The translations under genes were made by a program, and so were the position numbers. A stretch of 64,000 nucleotides of DNA from Sporobolomyces roseus (taxonomy: Eukaryota > Basidiomycota > Microbotryomycetes > Sporidiobolales > Sporidiobolaceae), in NCBI GenBank assembly GCA_016617785.1, contig JADILM010000004.1:372001-436000 (forward strand). Reading direction: 5' to 3'. The notes below the pieces were generated by a model. The model had not been told where the DNA came from. It made no database searches and saw nothing but the letters and a program-made list of their open reading frames with translations. Of this stretch, positions 54,815 through 64,000 are shown one piece after another (positions within the stretch are counted from its first letter, which is position 1; every line of letters starts with the position of its first letter).

Positions 54815-57800
54815 ATGGAGTCAGAAGAAGCTACTCAACCCTTCACGCAAGCGTTACCTACGCAAGAATCGACCTCTTCCCTCCCTCCTCCAGTTCCTCA
54901 AGTTTCATCTTCCGAAACTCTCCCTCTCGCCTCAACCTCAGCCGTACCAATCCAAGTAACTCCTACAGAAGCTTTATTGAACTCTCTCGAAGCTTCAACA
55001 GCCGCGACAGAAGGAGGACCATCGAAATTCGCACCGTTTCCTGAACAAAATCCTCTCGCTCCTCCCCTCACCGGTTTCTCTTCTATCCCTTCACGAGCAG
55101 CTGTACTCCCTAACGCGAAACCTTACGTTCAACCCCCACCTTACGAAGAACCGAACATTCAACTCGGAGCTGGATTGAGCGAGAAACCACCGATTCGAAG
55201 GATTATAGATGCGGTCGAGGAAGGGAAAATGAGGGCAGAGGAAGTGAGATCGCCTGGAGTAGTGCACGAGGAGGAAGTGTCAAAGCTATCAGTAGCTGAA
55301 TTGAAGAAGATGGGACTCGGTCGAATTCCTAGTGGTATGTTTCTCGCTTCGTTCTCTCTACGAATCCTGCGTCTGATTCATCCTTGACAAGCAGGCTTCT
55401 GCTACTCTGCTCGAATGACTCTACACAAACCTCTGCCGAAGAGCACAGTAGGAACGGATGATCCCCATCCTGAACAGCCGTCTCGAATTATCGGCGTTTT
55501 CCAAAAGCTCGACTGTGAATCCCTTTGTCTCATTATAATCACGCTGTGTAGTCACTGATCCCACCCCTCCTCTCTGATAGCTGCTGGCCTGACTGCCCGT
55601 ATGCAGCGAGTTGCTGTCCGAGAAGCCGTTCGAGAGGAGATCATGTTGGTTCATTCGGAAAGTCACTGGGATCGAGTCCGAGCTACCGGCTGTACGTCTC
55701 TCGCTTACCTTCTGATCTCTCATCCGTATGCTAAGCTCGGAACTCTTGTCATCAGACCAAACTATCGAATACCTCGAAACATGTACCGAGTTCTTCGATC
55801 GATTGTCGCTTTACGTCAACCCAGATTCCGCTTTCGCTGCTCGACTAAGTTGCGGAGGAGTGATTGAGATGTGTAGAGCGGTCGCTGAAGGACAGATTCG
55901 AAATGGGTTCGCTATCGTTCGGTATGTCTCCGATTCGACGTTGTTAGCCTTGCCTCGCTAACGACTCATTCTTGTTGTCCAGTCCTCCTGGTCATCACGC
56001 TGAACCTGAGGAGGCTATGGGATTCTGCTTCTTCAACAACGTGGCTGTCGCTGCGAAATGGCTTCAAACGGTTTATGCAGCGGGAAATCAAAAAGATGTC
56101 AACGGCAAAGACATTCAGATGAAGAAGGTTCTGATCCTCGATTGGGACGTGCATCACGGTATGTCTTCAACCTCGATCCACTTCAGTCATGCGTGTAGTC
56201 TGATCGATGTTCTCCTCGTAGGTAACGGAACGCAAAAAGCTTTCGAAGACGACCCAAGTGTTCTCTACATCTCGCTTCATCGACACGCAGACGGATTCTA
56301 CCCTGGAGGTACATACGGAGCTATGGAGTCTGTCGGATCAGGTCCGGGTCAAGGATTGTAAGTCGACGTCTTCTCACTTCTTGCGATCCTGCCTGACTTC
56401 GGTTCTCGAAAACAGCTCTGTCAACATCCCCTTCCCTGATGTCGGAATGGGAGATGCCGACTACATCTACGCTTTCCAACAGATCGTCATGCCGATAGCT
56501 TACGAGTTTGCTCCTGATATCGTCCTCGGTGAGTTTGCTCGCGAATCCTTAATCGAGCCAGAATTGACAATTCCACCCGACTCTTAAGTTTCTGCCGGTT
56601 ACGACGCTGCTGTCGGAGATGATCTTGGAAAGATGAAGGTCTCTCCCGCTGGCTACGCTCACATGACTCATCTTTTGAGCGCTCTCTGCGGTGGAAAGCT
56701 TGTTCTCGCACTCGAGGTTCGTCTAGTCTCTTCAGTATCCCTGCACGCTATTCGCTCACCCTGCTTCGCTTCCTACAGGGTGGATACAATGTCGACTCGG
56801 TCGTCAAGTCGTCTCATGCCTGCGTTGAGATCCTCGTCGGAGATGAACCTCCTTATCTTCCTTCACTCGGTCCCGCATCCGCTAGCGCAACGAACACTGT
56901 CTACAACGTTATGCGAACGCAGGCTCCTTACTGGAAGTCGATGGGTGCTGCTGTTGAAGCTACTGAAGGTGAGCAATTCGATTCTCTCTTTCAGGAGAGT
57001 CCGACTCAATCTCTTGCTTGATTTCGACAGAGCTCAAGAAGGCTGGAAAGACCATGTCGCTTACTGGTGAGTCGACGTAACTACGTGCATCTCGACATGA
57101 TGAGCTGATGCTCGGCCTTCGTCGTCACAGAAATCCTTCGCGCTCATCGATTGTACGACCTTTTCAACGAGTACGGCTTGTTCAGTCTCGAGATCTCGGA
57201 TCCTGTCCTCGAGGAGAACTTTTCGAATCAAATTCTCATGTCGTGAGTCGCTGTTCCGTCGAACCAACGAGAGATTGTGAACGCTAACGCTGCGTCGCGA
57301 AAACAGCGAGGACGTTTACGATGCCGAAACTTTGCTAGTCTTCATGCATGACCTGTGAGTCTCATGATCCGCAAAACCTGATGACGAACCGTTACTGACT
57401 ATCGACTCCTTGCAGTGGATCTATCAAAGCCACCTACCTCGCCTCGACTTATGATGTCGATCTTGAGAAGACTCAGCTAGTATGTCTTCCCTCTCATCCT
57501 CTCACCGAAACATGCTCTGATACTTCCTTCTCTCGTAGCTTGACACGAGTCGAGAAGTTCTCGATTGGGCGTTCCGAGAAAACGACTTTGCCGTTATCGA
57601 TGTCAACTTCCTCGCTCATCTTCCCACGATCAAAGGTCAAGCTGTACGCTACTTCTTCCCTTGCTATCTCTGGGTTTGCGACACTGACTCGAAAGCTCAT
57701 GTAGCCTGATGCTACTCGGAATCGAGAGCTAGAGAAGAAACTCGCTCTTCACGTTTGGGATTCGATCGTTAGGTCAGTTTCGTTTCCTCTCTTGCTCGAG

Positions 57801-58488
57801 GCGTCCTCTTCTCTGACATACTTTCTCGCTTCAGTCTCTCGACGGCAAGCAATGTCGTTCTCTTCGGAAGCGGAGCTGGCTGTGCTGCAGTTGTCGCGAT
57901 GGTGCAGAATCGAGGTGGTGAGTCCAACTTTCGAGGACTTTTACGAACGGGATGCTCACCATGCTCCTCGTCTGTAGCTACCGTTTCTCAGCGAGTACGA
58001 GCGTGTATCTCTGTACTTGGTCACGAACCTCCACCAGAACTCGACAGCTCTTGTGATTATCGAGGTTGGTACAAACAGGTGAGCTGCTTTTCGTCATCGA
58101 TGTCCATCTCGTGAGCTGACGTGGGCGGCCGCTCAGAATTCTTTCGTGCTATTGCCGTCGAATCACCCTCTACAAGAGGATCCGAGAAAGGCAGGTAAGA
58201 ACACGAAGAAGTTCGGAAACATCTTCAGAGCTAGTACGTATTTCATACGTTTACCTCGCCCACGTCAAGGCACTGACCCGGGATCCCTCTTCAGCTGTGG
58301 ATGATGAAGCCCGACCGACGCATCTTCTTCGAGCGTCAATGCCCAAGATCAAAGAATTCCTTTCCGCCAAACTTCCTCCACCGGCTCCCAAGATCTCGGA
58401 CGTCGCTGATGGAGATACGACGATGACGAACGGAGATTCTACTAGACCTGCGACGAATGGAGCGGCAGCGATCGCTATGGTGGCTTGA
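54815..58488 (+). CDS. HDA1: Class II histone deacetylase, Hda1 type with Arb2 domain
   Basis: Nuclear Zn-dependent histone deacetylase. The N-terminal ~170 residues ([12 protein letters not shown] onward) are Pro/Ser-rich. The deacetylase domain begins [16 protein letters not shown] and [14 protein letters not shown]. Active-site motifs are [74 protein letters not shown] and LALEGGYN. After an [12 protein letters not shown] linker the C-terminal half is an Arb2-like domain: [19 protein letters not shown] segments, [20 protein letters not shown] and [12 protein letters not shown]. This is the usual Hda1 arrangement, in which the Arb2 domain mediates dimerisation and complex assembly. It ends with an Ala/Thr-rich tail at 58488. 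The gene has about 17 short introns. Confidence 0.93.
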
Positions 58489-58739
58489 TCACTGGTCGAT
58501 TTGTTCTCTCTTTCGAAAAATACCCTCTCACCCTCGTCCTTCACTCTTGGTCTCTCTTGTTGTAGCTTATAGTATACCGTAGATTGTATAGGTTCTCTTG
58601 GAGTAAGCATCATGCTTTTCAGCTCAAGTATTGCAGGTACGAATCCGAGAGAACCAGGAAACTCCCAAAACGAAGCGCAACAACGAGATCAAGTGAATAT
58701 GTGAACGAAAGAGGGGTAAAAGAGCAACAGTGAACGGTA

Positions 58740-61700
58740 TCAACGACTGAAAGGAAAGCCAACAAGAGGGAATGCAGAAGAAGAATCGGCAGAAACGTTC
58801 GAAGTTGGGGGAAGAGGAGGAAGTTGGAAAGCTGAGCCCTGCAACGATAGAGGGTGGGGAGCGGCCTAGAGATGGTAAGAGAGCATCAGTTCAGTACAGA
58901 GTCAACTCGAGCCGTCGAGAAACTGACCTCGAGACCAGTATTGAGGAAAGACAAGACCATGGGTAAAAGCGAGTTTTGTTCGGTCGTGAGAACCAATTCT
59001 TGACCTGTCTTTGCGTACTGACTTCCTCCCAACAATGTCACATCATCCCTAGCACCTCCAGGTCCAACTTTGAGTTGACCATTGATAAGACTCTGCTTTC
59101 GATCTGACAAGTCTGCCTCCTGCTTGAACTGCGAAGCGTACATCTTGCTGATTGAATTCGAACGAGCGAAAGCTCCTCCAGCTCGAGTGGGCGTACCTAG
59201 GCGAGTTCGAGGTGGAACGGGAGTGACAGGAGGACCGAATCGAGGAGCGGCGAGATTGGGTCGAGGGGAAGGAGCAGCTGAGGGAACTTGGAGAGGCTCG
59301 TCTGGAGGGAGGAATACATCTCGTAGAACTTGAGTCGAGACTGTTTGGGCGGCAGAGAGGGCAGGTGAGACGGGTGACTGAGAGTGATGGGCTTGTGAGA
59401 TTTGGGAACGGAATGTCGATAGCCAGAGAGAGCGAATTTGCGAGTCGAGAACGGAGAACATGTACTTGCGTTTGACGTCGAGATGATTCGTGAACGAGAC
59501 CTGTCATCATGAGTGTGAGTTCATGGACAAGAGAGCGAGTGTAAAGACTGGGCTAACCTGGAAAGTGTTCTGCATGAAAGCTCGTTCGATCGAGAATGCT
59601 TTGTTGAGAGGCAGTCCTTGGTATCTCGGTGCGTTGGCTCCTCGCTTAATCAACACCATGACTCGTACACCTAAAGCAGTTCCCGTTACTCGGAAAGATT
59701 GGGTTGCACTCCTTGCGAACGAGAGAACTGGAGGATCGAAGACGAGATCGGGACCTGCCAATTTGATGCTGAACTTTGTGTCGGGAGCAGGAACGGCGAT
59801 CGTGAATACGTCGGAAGGAGTTCGATAGGTAAGGTGAGTCGGAAGTTTCGCAGGTTCAATCGTCGCTTCGATATCGGGGGTCATGCTGAAGATTGAATTG
59901 TCGGAAGCCTGTTCGATTCGTTCTCGACGGACAGAGGTGAAGATCCGAGAGAGTAGATCTTCGGGTACAGCCATGCGAGTGTCATGTTCTCGGAATCTGC
60001 CGATGAAATCGTCGACCGATGACCTGCGTTGACAGCGAGCGATCAGTCAGGGACTTGAGGGATGAAGGCGAGAAGAGAAGACTTACATTTGATTTCCCCT
60101 CGAACTAGGCAAGATTGGTCCTTCCAAAGTATCTCGCTCTTCACTCGGATGAAGCGCGTCGCTCAGTCTAAGAATCGCAACAATCAAACTGAATGCGAGA
60201 CTCGGGTCGAATCCTGTTGATACGTTCGTCTCCGTCCAAACGTTCGCCAACACTCCTAGGACGTACTCTGCCGCTTTCCTATCTTGAGGAGGTAATCTGA
60301 CCGACATGAGGAACAGTCGGAGGGCGTCGTCGATTCGTACTCCTCCAAACCTGAATCGCTCGATGTAAGCTCGTAGGACGTGTCGATGGTTCGGATTTGC
60401 GAGGTAAGCTCCGAGTTGATTGCGATTGAGATCAGTGTTCTTGAACAGCAGATTTGAGATCGTCGGTCCATCATTCGTCAATCCTCCTTTCTGTACTAGA
60501 GAAGCGATAGCTCGAGTAGGCTCGTTTGCGAATCGATCGATGAAGGCGACGAGTAAAGGGTGTCGTTTCTTGCTGTTGCCGCTCGAGGTTGTTCCGGAAT
60601 CTTCGAAAGGATCTTCGGTAGCTGAGAGTCTGAGGTTCTTCAGTTCGACGACACTCTTGACTAAGAACTGGTTCTCGAGTGAAGGTTGAATCGGTTCGCC
60701 AGAGAGAGTGTGATCGACGATGAGAGGTTTGGCAATGATGAGCAAGTCGGTGAAGAGGAAGAGGTATCGATCTTTGACAGTGTTTGCATTGACGACTTGC
60801 AGTACTGGAGTGTGGAGAAGGAGTTTTCGAGGCGGAGCATCGAGCAGGGAGGGTTCTGAGGTAGGAGAAAAGAGTGATTCGGTACCGAGGAGAGAGTCGA
60901 GTTTGGCAAGGATTCGGTTTGCGGGAAGCTCGTCGGCGGGGAGAGGAGAAACTCGAGGCGACCTGAGACGGTAGTCTTGCGAGGAAGACGAGCTCGAAGA
61001 CAAGTCTCTTCTCATGAGAATCGGAGAGTGGTAGCTCGAGCTGTTTCCTCCTGTTATCGACGATGAATTCGATTCCAGCGAAGAAGATTTGACCATTCCT
61101 TGCGAGACGGCAGGAGGAACGGATTTCGGAGTAGGCATCGCCGTACGAGTCGAACGAGTCGATGTCTGTCGCTCCATCCCTTCTCCAGAACCGACTGGCG
61201 GAGCCAGCCTCAGATTGAGGAATGGATCGGGGATAACAGCAGTTGGCGAGATCGGATCGGGTAAGATGGGCGAGTCTGAGGGTGTTGCAGGGAAAGCTGC
61301 GGTTTGGAAAGGTAGTTTGAAGGGAAACTCTCGAGGTTTTCGACCGGACGACAGAGAATTCGGCGAAGCGGTCGGAGCATGAGGAGTCGTATCCCTCCCT
61401 TGAAGTTGTTGAAAGAGTCTGCAGGAAGTCGAGTTTCAAGTCAGTCAAATGCAGGCAACAAGTTCTGAGAGTGGGAAAACTCACGTGTGCGCATCTTGCG
61501 GTGAACCATCCCTTGCTGTGTCAGCTCCTCCTTCCGCTTTCGTTGGCCCAGGAAACTGATAACCCGACTGAGGCGGCGGAAAGGCTGCTTCTTGCGTATC
61601 CTTCACTCCCTCGTTCGTATCCACCCTGTCATCTCTCAATCTCTCCTCCTCATCTTCATCCCTCGAATCGACTTTCTCGAGCATTCTCCCACTGCTGCTC

Positions 61701-63637
61701 CCGCTTCCGCTCCCGGTACTATCGATCGAACTAACAGCACTTCCCATTCGACTTCTCCCATACGCTGATGCGCTGATCGACCCGAGCTGAAGCTGCGTAG
61801 CGTCTGATCCACGCTCCCTAGCCCTCCTGCTCGCTTCGAGCATCGCCAAACTCGAACTAGCACTGCTACCCCTCTTTCGATCCGCTCCCATTCCTCCCAA
61901 CCCAAAGAATCCAGAAGGTTGCGCTTCGACGGCAGCGATGCCGAAAGTCGGGATCTGACGTTGCGTCCGCTCGTTTGGTGGAGGAGAAAGAGGCAAATTG
62001 ATCGAGGGTTGAGAGGAGGAAGTGGAAGAAATCGATGCTGAGGGAGAAACGGTAGCGGAGGATAGATTTGTTGGAGGATAAAGGTGTACGTCTGAAGAGT
62101 TGAGAGCAAGAAGAGATGGTCGTCGTTCATGTTCCTGTTGACGTCCCTCGTAGTTTGGCCAGTCGGGTTTCGGATACTGAGGCGAAGAATTCGGAGAAAC
62201 TGATTCTTCAACAAGGTGCTGAGGCGGAGGATTCGAGAATCGTGCTTGCTGTACTGTTGTAGCGGAAGATGGAGCGGTAGATTGGGATGTAGGCTGAGGA
62301 GGGAAGAAAGAAGGAGTCCAAGGGGCTTTCGGGGTTCTGTCGCTCGAATGTGCTGAAGATACTGATCGGAAAGAAGGATGAGGGGAAGACTGAATCGGCA
62401 TAGTCGTTTGAATCGGAGGTGGATAGTGTTGTTTTGATTCGCGGATATGCTCCATCTCAGATTCAGGTCGAGATCTTGAAGTCGTAGGAAAGGTCGGTGG
62501 GTGTAGAGCCTGATCGAATTCCCAAGCGTTCCTCTCCTCGTCTGACTGCGCCTCGTCCTCGTCTGTCGAAGGCTCGTTCGGATCTTTCCAATCACCTGCT
62601 GAACTCCTCTGGGTCGAGGGCGATTCCGATCGATCCGTCTCGCTATCTCCCATCGAAATCCCAATCCCTATTCCAGTTCGAGGATCCTCCCGAGGTTGTG
62701 ATTGAACAGGGGCTCCGAGTTGTGGTGGCGGACCTGCCGAAAGAGTCTCCTTCGCACTCAAGTTTGCGCCTAATCGCCAATCTAAACCGCTAACACTGCC
62801 ACTCCTCGGTCGCGCCCTTCCGATCCTTCCTACTACCGCCAACCTGTCCCGCACCGGTGGCTGACTCGAAGGTGCAGGACTAGCCAATCTCCTCGCTGAC
62901 AGCTTCCTCATCAAGTTCACCCTCGCTTCACTTCGTTCCGTTCCTTGCTCACTTTCACCCTGAGTCTGGTTCATAGACTGATCTTGTGCTGTAGGCTGAG
63001 GTTGTAGGTAAAGTTGAGACTGAGCGAGTTGAATCGATTCGAGGATTTCCGTCGTTGTTCCCGCGACCAAACCTCCCGTCACTCCTATCCCAGTCACCGT
63101 GTTGTTCCGTTTCAAGATCGGTGGTTTCACTGCATTCGTTGCCATACCTTGTTGACCTCGATTGACCGCAGCTGCCGTCGTATTGTTCCTCCTCAATCCC
63201 GGTCCGAATTCTCTGTTCTGGTTCCCTAACTCCAGCTTTGCCCTCGCTCTCCTCTGCAGATCCTCCAACGTCGGTAAAGGTTCGTTTGTTGCGAAGAATG
63301 TCGGAGGAGGAGTAGGTGGAGCAGTTCCAGTCAGTTTCGACATTGCCAATTGACGAGCTAAGAGTGAAGCGGTTCTTTCGAGGGAGGAAGCGCCGGGAGG
63401 GTTGAGGAAGAGAGAGGTATCGTCATCGTCGTAAGGAGGTCGAGAGTGGGAAGTGTAAGCTCTTGGTCGAGTTCGAGAGTAGCGGGTTTGTGTGGGAGAA
63501 GAGGAAGTCGAAGGGGAAGGAGAAGTAGTGGATTTCGAAGGGGATTCTCGCGTTGAAGCTGCTCGTTTCAACATTGCTACCGCTGCCTGCCTCGGATTGA
63601 GAGGAACATCGTCTTGCTCGATCGCTGGATCTGACAT
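58740..63637 (-). CDS. Sec7-domain ARF guanine-nucleotide exchange factor
   Basis: Starts MSDPAIEQDDVPLNPRQA at 63637. The first ~700 residues are Ser/Pro/Thr-rich and disordered. After an intron at about 61426-61484 a PH-like/adaptor segment precedes the Sec7 domain: NLLFKNTDLNRNQLGAYLAN, IERFRFGGVRIDDALRLFLM and SVRLPPQDRKAAEYVLGVLA. These match the Sec7 FLxKNxxLxKxxIGxYL and ALRxFLxxFRLPxEAQ motifs, though the catalytic-finger region is divergent. Then TGFDPSLAFSLIVAILRLSDALH and a C-terminal PH-like part (VMVLIKRGANAPRY, KRKYMFSVLDSQIRSLWLST). A final intron with donor gtcagt (about 58950) gives an end at 58740 (LVGFPFSR); unspliced, the frame stops at 58886. It probably activates an ARF GTPase at the plasma membrane or Golgi; which subfamily is not clear. 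Confidence 0.78.
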
Positions 63638-64000
63638 CTAGCGGAATTCCCGAGAAGAGGAGGCGATGAAGTTCGAGGCAGAGGGGAGAGAGAGGAGAGG
63701 AGGAGGTCCGAGGAGAGATAGCGCCGCCTGCCTTTGCGTTCCTTCGTATAACTCTTCCGTATCTATCGGTAGGTATGTAGTCTGTCAGGGAGCTTGAGGA
63801 AGTCGAGGAGGGCGGTTGTTGGAATCGGAGAAGACAAGGGCTAGAAGCGAGTCTTGACAATTCCTACTCCTCTGACTCCTGGAGAGTCGTATAGAGGTAT
63901 AGTGATTGGTGATACAGCGCTAGCTTGGTGGTGGGAAGAAGAAGACCGTCTCTTAGGTCTTGTCGTCGCTTCCTTGACTTTCTTCCCGCATCCCTGAAGA
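63638..64000. promoter_or_regulatory. Upstream region of the Sec7 gene, right window edge
   Basis: 363 bp upstream of the Sec7-gene ATG. The minus strand has an open frame (63423-63860) overlapping the start of the gene in another frame, but it lacks an ATG and a family motif. CT-rich stretches on the minus strand (about 63655-63715) look like promoter or 5' UTR. Nothing else supported before the edge. Confidence 0.4.

Noticed and set aside
63423..63860. Alternative longer start for the Sec7 gene
   Set aside because: The upstream minus-strand frame has no ATG and is in a different frame from MSDPAIEQDD.
1..64000. tRNA or rRNA genes
   Set aside because: Scanned for B-box-like GGTTCRANTCC on both strands. 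Near matches such as those at 23420, 42340 and 47803 lie inside exons or lack paired arms. A covariance-model scan would be decisive.
1..64000. Biosynthetic gene cluster, mobile element or horizontally acquired island
   Set aside because: Genes are conserved housekeeping functions with the same intron style throughout. No transposase, integrase, terminal repeats, synthase or marked shift in base composition seen.

Overview
The window is fungal nuclear DNA, most likely from a yeast-like basidiomycete. Genes sit on both strands and most are broken by many short introns of about 46-100 nt. The introns have GT donors of the gtRNGT type, CTGAC/CTAAC-like branch sites and CT-rich tails. Promoters contain CT-rich tracts. 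Two genes encode DUF6533-type membrane proteins, a family I know mainly from basidiomycetes. Subphylum cannot be decided by eye; Pucciniomycotina is a weak guess. I found no tRNA, rRNA, transposon, CRISPR array or viral insertion. All coordinates come from hand translation and hand splicing.

Layout, left to right: the 3' end of a ThrE/Prm10-like membrane protein (+, 1-651); glycerol kinase GUT1 (-); a KDM3/JMJD1-type JmjC histone demethylase (+); SEN1 RNA/DNA helicase (+); acylaminoacyl-peptidase (-); a YeeE/YedE sulfur transporter (+); a DUF6533 protein (+); two unrecognised intron-rich genes (+); seipin (-); a membrane-anchored type-B carboxylesterase (-); a GT71 mannosyltransferase (+); a large unrecognised polytopic membrane protein (+); RAD3/XPD (-); AKR1 ankyrin-DHHC palmitoyltransferase (+); an Alba-like protein (+); a tandem pair of unrecognised paralogues (-) followed by another unknown (-); a second DUF6533 protein (-); HDA1 class II histone deacetylase (+); and a Sec7-domain ARF-GEF (-) reaching almost to the right end.

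This is ordinary core-genome content rather than a cluster or island. Themes that recur are chromatin and transcription (KDM3-like, SEN1, XPD, HDA1), lipid and glycerol metabolism (GUT1, seipin, carboxylesterase), and secretory or membrane traffic (GT71, AKR1, Sec7 GEF). There is no sign that the genes act as one pathway. Five divergent pairs share 0.5-1.6 kb promoter regions: GUT1/KDM3-like, peptidase/YeeE, esterase/GT71, XPD/AKR1 and DUF6533/HDA1.

The most unusual observations concern gene structure. The JmjC gene needs a 2-nt exon that completes the codon between its iron-binding His and Asp. Several other genes have 9-13 nt exons, including matching ones in the tandem paralogue pair. The glycerol kinase frame extends upstream of its first ATG into a presequence-like stretch with no AUG. 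One DUF6533 intron is filled by a hairpin with two alternative right arms.
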